Below, one piece after another: positions 6,305 through 13,155 of a stretch of 13,155 nucleotides of DNA. The translations under genes and the position numbers were made by a program. The stretch lies in the NCBI GenBank assembly GCA_903915485.1, contig CAIWTC010000633.1, forward strand, positions 1 through 13,155. The letters run 5' to 3'. Each line of letters starts with the position of its first letter. The first letter of the stretch is position 1. Source of the DNA: an uncultured Ignavibacteriales bacterium. GTDB taxonomy: Bacteria > Bacteroidota > Ignavibacteria > Ignavibacteriales > Ignavibacteriaceae. Under the pieces are notes generated by a model, which worked only from the letters and a program-made list of their open reading frames with translations, made no database searches and had not been told where the DNA came from.

Positions 6305-6955
6305 ATGGTACCTATTTTAGCAGTTTTAACTTTCGCACTATTCTTAGTAGTAGATTACTTTGTGTTAAAATCACAAAAGAAAGAGCATCCCGCTTTTATG
6401 ACTTTCCCTGTTTTTAATAAAAGCAGTTTATCTATCCCTATTAATTATTTACTTTCAAAAGGACACATCTGGCTTTCAAAGATTTCAGACGGTCAGGTTA
6501 AAATGGGAGTTGATGAATTTATTGTTAAAGCTTTCAAAAGAATTCAATTAGTTGACTTAGCAGTTGCAGGAACTGAAGTAAAAAAAGGCGATGTTGTTTT
6601 CCGCGGAAAAGTCGGCAGCAACTTAATTAACTTTCATTCCCCTATTGACGGTAAAGTTCTTTCAGTAAATAACGAATCAACCGGCAAAAATATTTCTAAT
6701 CCTTACACAGACGGATGGGGATTAGTTATAGCTCCTGCTTCAAACAACTTATCAACCTTTGCTCAGACAGCTGAAAAAGCCGGAAGCTGGTTGGATAATG
6801 AATTCAAAAGATTAAAAGACTTCTTATCATTGCACACAGAAGATCCTGAATTAGTTGGAATAACAATGGCTGACGGCGGAAACATCACCGAAGGCGTTGC
6901 TGCTAATTTCAACGAGAAAACTCTCGATGCATTCGAAAAAGAATTTCTTTCATAG
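6305..6955 (+). CDS. Membrane-anchored GcvH-like protein lacking the lipoyl lysine
   Basis: The 216-residue protein starts with one hydrophobic segment (about 2-21) followed by LKSQKKE, which predicts N-out with the rest in the cytoplasm. Residues about 52-144 resemble glycine-cleavage H protein: GHIWL (53-57), KKGDVVF (93-99), FHSPIDGKVLSVN (110-122) and NPYTDGWGLVIAP (132-144). In true H protein the lipoyl lysine is eight residues before the P of the SP motif. Here that position is S105, so normal lipoylation is not expected. A C-terminal part (about 160-216) contains SWLDNEFKRL and VGITMADGG (184-192), also present in the last gene of this operon. It is not part of a glycine cleavage system. 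The start is supported by the GGAG at 6294-6297. It is the first gene behind the sigma-54 promoter and probably a structural subunit of a complex with the next two products. Confidence 0.8.
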   Translation: MVPILAVLTFALFLVVDYFVLKSQKKEHPAFMTFPVFNKSSLSIPINYLLSKGHIWLSKISDGQVKMGVDEFIVKAFKRIQLVDLAVAGTEVKKGDVVFRGKVGSNLINFHSPIDGKVLSVNNESTGKNISNPYTDGWGLVIAPASNNLSTFAQTAEKAGSWLDNEFKRLKDFLSLHTEDPELVGITMADGGNITEGVAANFNEKTLDAFEKEFLS

Positions 6956-6973
6956 TAGAACCAGAGAATTACA

Positions 6974-7747
6974 ATGACAAAGCAAAAAGGACTCCTCTTC
7001 GATTCAACTTTATGCGTTGGCTGCGGCGAATGCTATAGTGCTTGCAAGACTCAAAACAATCTTAAAAAAACGAGCGATGATTGCATGAAAGATCATCTCT
7101 CAAATGAAACTTATACCGTGGTTGAAGACCACCAGGGAAATTTCGTACGCAAACTCTGTATGCACTGTGAATCCCCGACATGCGTTTCTGTATGTCCTGT
7201 CGGAGCTTTCCAAAAAACAGAGCTTGGCCCGGTAGTTTACGATGCCGATAAGTGTATAGGATGCCGTTACTGCATGCAGGCGTGCCCTCACAGCATACCT
7301 AGATATGAGTGGAGCAGTTTGACTCCACGCGTCCGCAAATGCATCATGTGCTCGGACAGAGTGCAGCAGGGCCTTCCTACCGCATGTTCAGAAGCATGTC
7401 AGCCAGGCGCAACAATCTTCGGCGATATCGAAGATTTAAGAGCTGAAGCTAAAAAAAGAATTAAAGACTCACCTGACCAATACTTCCCTGAAATTTTCGG
7501 ATTGGAAGAAGGCGGCGGGACAAATGTATTGGTTCTTTCTAAAGCCGGTGTTTCGTTTGACCAGCTTGGATTCGCATCAAGAATACCAAAGGAAGCATTA
7601 CCTGAACTTACAGCAAATGTACTTGAAAAACTGCCGACAGTTGTTTCAACGGGTGCAGTATTCCTTGGCGGAATGTACTGGTTAACAAAAAGGAAAAACG
7701 AAATAAGACAAGAAAAACTCAACAACGACAAAAAGGAATCATTATAA
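6974..7747 (+). CDS. HybA/DmsB-type ferredoxin with four 4Fe-4S motifs and a C-terminal membrane anchor
   Basis: This electron-transfer subunit (257 residues) would pass electrons between a redox partner and the HybB-like membrane protein. Sixteen cysteines form four cluster motifs: C14/17/20/24, C62/65/70/74, C94/97/100/104 and C123/126/138/142, the typical order for the HybA/DmsB/NrfC group. A hydrophobic stretch at about 221-238 is a likely C-terminal anchor, as in HybA. There is no Tat signal: the protein begins MTKQKGLLFDSTLC, and an in-frame TAG lies six codons upstream of the ATG, so none was missed. It should therefore stay in the cytoplasm. The gene starts 18 bp after the H-like gene and overlaps the next start by 1 bp (TAATG). 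Confidence 0.9.
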   Translation: MTKQKGLLFDSTLCVGCGECYSACKTQNNLKKTSDDCMKDHLSNETYTVVEDHQGNFVRKLCMHCESPTCVSVCPVGAFQKTELGPVVYDADKCIGCRYCMQACPHSIPRYEWSSLTPRVRKCIMCSDRVQQGLPTACSEACQPGATIFGDIEDLRAEAKKRIKDSPDQYFPEIFGLEEGGGTNVLVLSKAGVSFDQLGFASRIPKEALPELTANVLEKLPTVVSTGAVFLGGMYWLTKRKNEIRQEKLNNDKKESL

Positions 7748-8907
7748 TGAAAGCTAATTTATTAAAATTTTCCTTTTGGAAAGTTGTCGGAATAATTCTT
7801 GTTACAGCAGGTGTTTATTCATCTATATATAGATTTACACATGGCTTGCAGGAAAGTACAGGCCTTTCTGACACCTTCCCTTGGGGCTTATGGACAGGAT
7901 TCAAATTGTGGAGCGTCTGTTTAGCAGGCGGTGGATTTACACTTTGTGCAATCACCCATATTTTCAACATCGAGCAATTTAAGCCACTCGCACGCCCTTC
8001 AATATTGATGGCTTTCATTTGCTATCTGCTGTTTATTTTTGCTTTGCTTTTTGACTTAGGCAAACCGCTTGATATTTGGCATGTTATGATAATGTGGAAT
8101 TTCAACTCAGTAATGTTTGAAGTTGCATGGTGCGTTATGCTTTATACAACAGTATTGTTTCTTGAATTTGCACCTACAATACTTGAAAGATTTCATCTTA
8201 CAAAAACTCTCAAAGTAATTAAGAAAGTCAGCCTTGTTATAATGATTATCGGCGTGCTTCTTTCAACAATGCATCAGTCATCACTCGGCTCATTGTTCCT
8301 GATTGTTCCTGCTAAGATGTATCCTCTATGGTATTCACCGCTGCTTCCGGTTTACTTTTACTTCAGCGCGATTGCTACAGGTTTTGCGATGGTGATTTTT
8401 GGATCATACCAAAGTGCCCGTACTTTCGGAAGAGGCCTACAGTTAACATTGTTATCAAAGCTTGCATTGTATAGTGCAATCTTTACTATCGCTTTAATTG
8501 TAATCAGATTTACAGATTTTGCAGTAAACGGAAAACTTCAATATTTATTTGTACCTGTTCAGGAAACTTATCTTTTCTGGTTGGAAGTTGTGATAGGATA
8601 TTTTCTTCCTTTAATTATTTTCATGCAGAAGAGTTTGCGCACTAATAGAAAATGGCTTTATATCGGCTCGGTACTTGTTGTTGCAGGAGCTATGCTCAAC
8701 AGAATGAATACAAGCATTACTTCCCTGCTGCGCACAAGTAATACTACTTATAACCCTTCTATTTATGAAGTTAGCATCACACTGATGTTGGTTGTTCTCG
8801 GTATCTTCGCTTTCAAATTAGCAGTGGAGTATCTCCCTGTATTTGACGAAGTTGAACTCGACGAAAAAGTTACAGATATGGGAGAAGCCCTCCCTGACGA
8901 AGCATAA
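7747..8907 (+). CDS. hybB: HybB/NrfD-family quinone-reactive integral membrane protein
   Basis: The 386-residue protein has about ten hydrophobic segments (approximately 11-30, 47-72, 86-104, 121-141, 160-176, 199-220, 237-255, 274-294, 302-318, 340-362). It carries HybB-type stretches: DTFPWGLWTGF (42-52), LAGGGFTL (59-66), DLGKPLDIWH (103-112), IMWNFNSVMFEVAWCVMLYT (115-134) and LLSTMHQSSLGSLF (171-184), then PLWYSPLLP. HybB belongs to the NrfD/PsrC family, which binds no cofactor and exchanges electrons and protons with menaquinone through a partner Fe-S subunit. The start overlaps the ferredoxin stop by one base, and AAGGA (7733-7737) serves as its ribosome-binding site. In E. coli HybB anchors hydrogenase 2, but no hydrogenase subunit is present here, so the electron donor or acceptor is open. 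The symbol gives the family, not proven orthology. Confidence 0.92.
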   Translation: MKANLLKFSFWKVVGIILVTAGVYSSIYRFTHGLQESTGLSDTFPWGLWTGFKLWSVCLAGGGFTLCAITHIFNIEQFKPLARPSILMAFICYLLFIFALLFDLGKPLDIWHVMIMWNFNSVMFEVAWCVMLYTTVLFLEFAPTILERFHLTKTLKVIKKVSLVIMIIGVLLSTMHQSSLGSLFLIVPAKMYPLWYSPLLPVYFYFSAIATGFAMVIFGSYQSARTFGRGLQLTLLSKLALYSAIFTIALIVIRFTDFAVNGKLQYLFVPVQETYLFWLEVVIGYFLPLIIFMQKSLRTNRKWLYIGSVLVVAGAMLNRMNTSITSLLRTSNTTYNPSIYEVSITLMLVVLGIFAFKLAVEYLPVFDEVELDEKVTDMGEALPDEA

Positions 8908-8934
8908 ATAATTTTATATAGAAGAATTAATAAA

Positions 8935-9636
8935 TTGGATTTTGAAAGCCTTAAATGCGTATGGATGTCTTCCGGAGTTGTTGAATACAAACTCTGTGAT
9001 CAGAATTTCGATTGCGATAAATGCGCTTTCGATAAAGCCCTATGGCACAGGCCCGAAAAACCTGCGGCCGGTATCGCCCCGCTCAAAGATAATATCATAC
9101 AGGATATTCATAATTCAATTGAGCTGGATGAAAAACGGTTCGACTGCTCATTTATATCAAGTCATTTTGTTTTAAGAAAACTTTATAAGAACACATATTT
9201 TATTGGTCTCACAAAATTCTTTTGGGCATGTCTTATGCCCATCTCGGATATCAAGATTGATATCGAAAAAGGCTTTACAGCTAAGAGTTTTCCCGGGATT
9301 CATCTTTCTAAAGGAAAATCTCAATGGGATATTTCTTTTCCGTTCAATACACATTTATTGATGTCGATGTCCGATCAATTCAATGAAAACGGAATTCTTA
9401 ACTGGCTTGGTTTATTTGAAGCAGATGAAAATGAAGTTGATTTTTTAACTGTTCCCGCTGCAGAATATAAAACTTATTCTCAGAAATACATAAACGAATT
9501 AAATAAGTTTGAGTTTTCAAATGAAGTGGGTATTACGCTAAATGACGGTGGCATTCCCGTTAAATCGCTTTATCATTACTTAGGCGAGAAACAGTTTGCC
9601 GTTTTTATAGAGAAAATTCTCAAAGGTACGGATTAA
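8935..9636 (+). CDS. Diverged GcvH-like protein with N-terminal four-cysteine motif
   Basis: This protein of 233 residues begins with a cysteine motif: C8 in CVWMSSGVV, C21 in KLCD, then C27 and C30 in DCDKCAFDKAL. It resembles an N-terminal domain I recall from H-protein-like redox-complex proteins and could bind zinc or an Fe-S cluster. Residues about 73-165 look like a worn H-protein domain (YFIGLTKFF, ISDIKIDI, WLGLFEADE), but the lipoyl region is shortened and no lipoyl lysine can be placed with confidence. The end carries VGITLNDGG (198-206), matching VGITMADGG in the first gene of the operon, so the two are probably paralogues. The start is TTG with GAAG 10 bp upstream; the next ATG (codon 11) would remove C8. 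It lies 27 bp after hybB. No signal peptide or membrane segment is seen. Its role is unknown. Confidence 0.72.
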   Translation: MDFESLKCVWMSSGVVEYKLCDQNFDCDKCAFDKALWHRPEKPAAGIAPLKDNIIQDIHNSIELDEKRFDCSFISSHFVLRKLYKNTYFIGLTKFFWACLMPISDIKIDIEKGFTAKSFPGIHLSKGKSQWDISFPFNTHLLMSMSDQFNENGILNWLGLFEADENEVDFLTVPAAEYKTYSQKYINELNKFEFSNEVGITLNDGGIPVKSLYHYLGEKQFAVFIEKILKGTD

Positions 9637-9658
9637 TTTTAACCTTATATGTTAATTG

Positions 9659-9680
9659 GTGTTGAATTTATTTTCAACAC
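9659..9680. repeat. Inverted repeat GTGTTGAA / TTCAACAC at the end of the operon
   Basis: Perfect 8-bp arms (9659-9666, 9673-9680) are separated by TTTATT, 22 bp after the last operon gene. The half-sites equal those of the dyads upstream of the operon (TGTTGAA/TTCAACA), but the spacing is 3 bp longer. No T-tract follows, so it is a poor terminator by itself. It may be a protein-binding site, a 3' RNA-stabilising hairpin or chance. Confidence 0.45.
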
Positions 9681-9690
9681 TGGCCCTACA

Positions 9691-9730
9691 AATAAAGAAG
9701 GCTGCCCTGTTAGTGAGGGGCAGCCTTCTT
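9691..9730. terminator. Strong bidirectional terminator between the redox operon and gltA
   Basis: A perfect 13-bp stem (AAGAAGGCTGCCC at 9695-9707, GGGCAGCCTTCTT at 9718-9730) has a 10-nt loop. It lies 18 bp beyond the gltA stop, and on the minus strand the stem is followed by TATTTGTAG after its own TTCTT, which suits gltA termination. The plus-strand operon also ends here. Confidence 0.85.
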
Positions 9731-9748
9731 GCTTATAAGATGTTTCTA

Positions 9749-11023
9749 TTACCGCTGTTCTATCGGAACATACTTTTGATTTACTGCACCGGTGTAAATC
9801 TGTCGTGGACGGGAAATTCTCTGTCCCGCTTCTTCACGCATTTCTTTCCACTGTGCCAGCCATCCCGGTACTCTTCCTAATGCAAACATTACTGTGAACA
9901 TGTTTACCGGAAGTCCGATTGCTTTGTAAATAATTCCGCTGTAGAAATCAACATTAGGATAAAGTTTTCTTTCAACAAAATACGGGTCTTCAAGAGCAAC
10001 TCTTTCAAGATTCATTGCAATCTCCAGGAGTGGATCGTTGACACCTAATTTTGCCAACACTTTATCGCATGATGCTTTAAGGATTTTTGCGCGGGGGTCA
10101 AAGTTTTTATAAACTCTATGTCCGAAGCCCATCAACTTGAAGTCTGAGTTTTTATCTTTTGCAAGATTTACATACTTCTTGTAATCGCAATTATCGTTTT
10201 TAATCATCTCGAGCATTTCAAGCACTTCCTGATTTGCACCGCCATGCAGAGCGCCCCAAAGAGCACCTACGCCTGCAGCAACTGTTGCAAATAAGTTTGC
10301 GTGACTTGAGCCTGCCATTCTTACTGTTGAAGTACTGCAGTTCTGTTCGTGGTCTGCATGAAGAATTAGAACCTTATCAAGAACTTCTTCAATCAATGGA
10401 GATACTTCAAACTGATCTGAAGGCACTTTATACATCATGTGAATCAAATCAGCAGTATAACTCAATTTATTGTTGGGATATACATAAGGCTGACCAATGC
10501 ATCTTTTGTATGTGAATGCAGCGATTGTTTTCATCTTAGCCATCAGACGAATACAGTTTGCATCGATGTCGGATTTTTTTGTTGTATCATCGTAGAAAGC
10601 ACCGAGAGCAGCAACTAAAGTAGCCAGTGTACCCATAGGATGCGCAGTAGAAGGAATTCCCTCAAACATTTTCTTCATGTCTTCGTGTAAAAGACTGTGA
10701 TGTACTAACTCATGCTTGTATTTTTCCAATTCCTGAACGGTAGGTAAATGTCCATGAATGAGTAAGTAACTCACTTCGATAAATGAGGATTTTTCGGCTA
10801 GTTCTTCAATGGGATAACCGCGGTAGTGAAGGATACCTTTATCGCCATCGATAAATGTGATGCTGCTTTTGCATGCACCCGTGTTGCCGTAACCGGGATC
10901 GTAAGTAACTGCTCCGCTCTGTGCTCTGAGTTGAGAGATATCGAGTGCGACTTCTCCTTCAGAACCTTCGTGAACCGGAAGCAGGTATTCCTTATCCCTG
11001 AAAATAAGTTTTGCTTGTTCCAT
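9749..11023 (-). CDS. gltA: Citrate synthase (hexameric type I, GltA)
   Basis: The enzyme condenses acetyl-CoA and oxaloacetate to citrate, the entry step of the TCA cycle. Its 424 residues match the bacterial GltA length. Motifs include LHADHEQNCSTSTVRMAGSS (221-240), ALHGGANQEVL (258-268) with H260, MGFGHRVYKNFDP (298-310) with H302, NVDFYSG (357-363) with D359, and the C-terminal RVPGWLAQW then RPRQIYTG. The three catalytic residues H260, H302 and D359 are all present. The N-terminal beta-rich extension (about 1-45) is typical of the NADH-sensitive GltA group rather than the short Gram-positive type; allosteric behaviour is not shown here. The ATG has the ribosome-binding site AAAAAGGTC just upstream. 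It is a single gene with its own terminator, convergent with the redox operon. Confidence 0.97.
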   Translation of the reverse strand: MEQAKLIFRDKEYLLPVHEGSEGEVALDISQLRAQSGAVTYDPGYGNTGACKSSITFIDGDKGILHYRGYPIEELAEKSSFIEVSYLLIHGHLPTVQELEKYKHELVHHSLLHEDMKKMFEGIPSTAHPMGTLATLVAALGAFYDDTTKKSDIDANCIRLMAKMKTIAAFTYKRCIGQPYVYPNNKLSYTADLIHMMYKVPSDQFEVSPLIEEVLDKVLILHADHEQNCSTSTVRMAGSSHANLFATVAAGVGALWGALHGGANQEVLEMLEMIKNDNCDYKKYVNLAKDKNSDFKLMGFGHRVYKNFDPRAKILKASCDKVLAKLGVNDPLLEIAMNLERVALEDPYFVERKLYPNVDFYSGIIYKAIGLPVNMFTVMFALGRVPGWLAQWKEMREEAGQRISRPRQIYTGAVNQKYVPIEQR

Positions 11024-11270
11024 ATTTGACCTTTTTGTTTGATAAACGCTAATTTTTCAAGTACCTAAGCTAGCTATTTTATTTGAATTGTCAAATATGA
11101 ATTTTAAAATTTTTTAGGGAATTTTGTCTTTCTGCCGTAATTAATTATGTGCTTTTGAAAACCGGGAATAACAGTGTTTAAGGATATAATTTATCTTGAA
11201 GAATATTACTGAATAATACCGTATTTTTCAATAATCATTAATTCAAAATATAAATCATAAGAAATTATAA
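11024..11270. promoter_or_regulatory. Divergent promoter region of gltA and the YyaL-like gene
   Basis: These 247 A/T-rich bp serve two divergent genes. On the minus strand, TTGACA (plus-strand 11089-11094 reads TGTCAA) is a possible -35 box for gltA with no clear -10; it sits in the imperfect dyad ATTTGAATTGTCAAAT (11081-11096). On the plus strand, a perfect TATAAT at 11185-11190 is a candidate -10 box for the YyaL-like gene, about 80 bp before its ATG, but without a recognisable -35. No open reading frame, RNA gene or strong hairpin was seen. Confidence 0.4.
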
Positions 11271-13155
11271 ATGTCAAAAAACATAAACAATAAATTATCA
11301 GAAGAAAAAAGTCCATACTTACTTCAGCATGAAGATAATCCGGTTAACTGGCTTCCTTGGTCAGAAGCGGCTTTTGAGAAAGCTGAAAAAGAAGATAAGC
11401 CTGTGTTCCTTTCAATAGGTTATTCCACCTGCCACTGGTGCCATGTTATGGAAAAGGAATCTTTTGAGGATGCGGAAGTTGCAGAGTACCTGAACGATTA
11501 TTTCATTTCAATTAAAGTTGACCGTGAAGAACGCCCCGACATTGATGCAGTATATATGAAAGTCTGTCAGATGATGACAGGCGGCGGGGGTTGGCCCATG
11601 ACTATCATCATGTCGCACGATAAGAAACCGTTCTTTGCCGGAACATATTACCCCAAGCGCAGAAAAGGCAACCGTGTTGGCATGATGGAACTGCTTCCAA
11701 AAATTGCAGAGCTATGGCAGAACGAACGGGAAGAACTTACTGAATCAGCTGAATCAATTTACCAAAAGTTAAGCGAGCAGAATGAATCAGTGCTTGGCGG
11801 TGACCCTTCCATGCACTTTGCAGATGCTGCTTTCGATGAACTGAGCAAACGCTTCGATGAGGAGTTTGGGGGATTCGGGACGAGTCCAAAATTTCCTTCA
11901 CCACACAACTTAATATTTTTATTAAGGTATTCATTTTATACCAAGTCCGAAAGGGCTGAGGAGATGGCGCTGAAAACTTTAGACGCCATGCGCAGAGGAG
12001 GCATCTTTGACCACATTGGATTCGGTTTCCACCGTTATTCGACCGATAAACATTGGCTGCTCCCCCACTTTGAAAAAATGCTTTACGACCAGGCAATGCT
12101 TATGTTTGCTTATTCCGAAGCTTACTCTAAAACAAAAGATGAAAAATATATTTCCGTAACCGATGAAATTTTCAGATACCTGAAATCAAATCTTACTTCA
12201 CCGGAAGGTGCGTTTTATTCTGCCGAAGATGCAGACAGTGATGGTGTGGAAGGTAAATTTTATGTTTGGGAAATGGAAGAAATCGAAAAAGTTCTCGGAG
12301 AAAATTCAGCATTCTTTGCTGATGTCTTTAATCTTTCCAAAGATGGAAATTTTGTGGACCCCTTCGGCAGCGATGATGATAAATTAAATATTCTCAACCG
12401 AGTCAAAAACATTGAACCGGTACTGTCGAAATACAATCTTACCGAAAGTCAGTGCACAGAGAAAATTTCTGAACTAAGAGAAAAGTTATTCGCAGTAAGA
12501 GAACATAGAGTTAAACCATTCCTCGACAAAAAAGTTACTACTGACTGGAACGGATTGATGATTGCCGCATTAGCATACAGCGGTGCTGTTGCCAACAATG
12601 CCGAATACATCGAATCAGCAGAAAAGGCGGCTGATTTTATTTTTACTAACATGATGAAAGATGAGTCAACGCTTTATCACCGCAGTTATGAAGGCTCTGC
12701 AGGCATAGATGCAACACTTGAAGATTACGCATTCATGATTTGGGCAATGATAGAACTTTACTCAGCAACATTCAAAAATATTTATCTCATCCGTGCGATA
12801 GGTTTTACTGAAACCGTGCTTAAGCATTTCAGCGACAGTGTTTACGGCGGTTTCTATTTCACTTCCGATTTAAGCGAAGAAATCCTGATGCGCCAAAAAG
12901 AGTTTTACGATGGTGCAATTCCTTCAAGCAACTCTGTTATGATTTCTAACTTAATCCGTTTAGGAAAACTAACCGGCAACTATGATTACATCAGCGAAGG
13001 CAATCAAACAATAAATTCATTTTCTGAAATTGTTTCTAAAGCACCCTTTGCTTTTACAAACTATCTCTGCGGATGTCTTTATAACTTACAAGAATTTTTA
13101 GAAATTGTTGTAGTTGCAGAAAAAAGTGAAACTCCAACCAGACACGCACTCAGGC
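11271..13155 (+). CDS. YyaL/DUF255 thioredoxin-domain protein (3' end outside window)
   Basis: The frame is open from the ATG at 11271 to the window edge (628 codons), so the gene is complete at its start and cut at its end; the family is usually slightly longer. The N-terminal thioredoxin-like domain (about 1-160) has SPYLLQHEDNPVNW (14-27), the active-site CHWC (C54, C57) in GYSTCHWCHVMEKESF, the DREERPD segment (84-90), GGGGWPM (104-110) and FFAGTYYP (121-128). The rest reads as an alpha/alpha-barrel related to AGE/N-acylglucosamine epimerase-type folds, with FGTSPKFPSPHNL, GFHRYSTDKHWLLPHFEKMLYDQ, EDADSDG and TTDWNGLMIAAL. This matches the conserved family of bacterial YyaL and mammalian SPATA20, whose biochemical role is unclear. 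No signal peptide is seen, and the ribosome-binding site is weak. Confidence 0.93.
   Translation, partial: MSKNINNKLSEEKSPYLLQHEDNPVNWLPWSEAAFEKAEKEDKPVFLSIGYSTCHWCHVMEKESFEDAEVAEYLNDYFISIKVDREERPDIDAVYMKVCQMMTGGGGWPMTIIMSHDKKPFFAGTYYPKRRKGNRVGMMELLPKIAELWQNEREELTESAESIYQKLSEQNESVLGGDPSMHFADAAFDELSKRFDEEFGGFGTSPKFPSPHNLIFLLRYSFYTKSERAEEMALKTLDAMRRGGIFDHIGFGFHRYSTDKHWLLPHFEKMLYDQAMLMFAYSEAYSKTKDEKYISVTDEIFRYLKSNLTSPEGAFYSAEDADSDGVEGKFYVWEMEEIEKVLGENSAFFADVFNLSKDGNFVDPFGSDDDKLNILNRVKNIEPVLSKYNLTESQCTEKISELREKLFAVREHRVKPFLDKKVTTDWNGLMIAALAYSGAVANNAEYIESAEKAADFIFTNMMKDESTLYHRSYEGSAGIDATLEDYAFMIWAMIELYSATFKNIYLIRAIGFTETVLKHFSDSVYGGFYFTSDLSEEILMRQKEFYDGAIPSSNSVMISNLIRLGKLTGNYDYISEGNQTINSFSEIVSKAPFAFTNYLCGCLYNLQEFLEIVVVAEKSETPTRHALR

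Noticed and set aside
6305..6955. Calling this gene gcvH of the glycine cleavage system
   Set aside because: It lacks the lipoyl lysine, has a membrane helix, and has no gcvT or gcvP nearby.
8942..9175. Short plus-strand frame overlapping the start of the Cys-motif gene
   Set aside because: The other frame (TTG at 8935) carries the conserved cysteine motif and shares a C-terminal motif with the operon's first gene.
9656..9880. 74-codon frame across the terminator into gltA
   Set aside because: It runs through a strong terminator hairpin and antisense to conserved citrate synthase residues.
11737..12096. 119-codon open frame antisense to the YyaL-like gene
   Set aside because: The plus strand here encodes conserved family motifs, so the reverse frame is incidental.

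Overview
The window is a stretch of a low-GC bacterial chromosome with tightly packed, mostly housekeeping genes. In the middle sits a membrane redox operon together with a two-component regulator that may control it. Gene content (PPDK, queuosine and MEP-isoprenoid enzymes, hexameric-type citrate synthase, a HybA/HybB-like pair with H-protein-like partners), low GC, A/T-rich intergenic DNA and two TTG starts would fit the Bacteroidota/Chlorobiota neighbourhood (for example Ignavibacteria). That placement is an inference from style and content, not from a marker gene. There are no tRNA or rRNA genes, CRISPR arrays, insertion sequences or phage genes that I can see.

Layout: (1) 1-582, the C-terminal end of pyruvate phosphate dikinase, closed by a strong terminator. 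(2) 684-2425, queA and ispD, overlapping by 4 bp. (3) 2498-5324 on the minus strand, a soluble two-PAS histidine kinase followed 13 bp later by an NtrC-type, sigma-54-activating response regulator; a bidirectional hairpin separates it from ispD. (4) 5639-6022, a small TerB-like protein. (5) 6023-6304, an intergenic region with three copies of a 17-bp dyad and, downstream of them, a near-perfect -24/-12 (sigma-54) promoter. (6) 6305-9636, a four-gene operon: a membrane-anchored GcvH-like protein without the lipoyl lysine, a 16-cysteine ferredoxin with a C-terminal membrane anchor and no Tat signal, a HybB/NrfD-type quinone-reactive membrane protein, and a second, diverged GcvH-like protein with an N-terminal four-cysteine motif. 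(7) 9749-11023, citrate synthase on the minus strand. (8) From 11271 to the window edge, a YyaL/DUF255 thioredoxin-domain protein, truncated by the window.

The most interesting reading is that the kinase and response regulator, the dyads, the sigma-54 promoter and the HybA/HybB/H-like operon form one regulated electron-transfer module. The operon has the quinone-side subunits typical of complex iron-sulfur enzymes but no catalytic subunit (hydrogenase, molybdopterin or other) in the window. It does have two paralogous H-protein-like subunits that share a C-terminal VGITxxDGG motif. The Fe-S subunit appears to stay in the cytoplasm, unlike E. coli HybA. The regulatory link is inferred from position and motif form.
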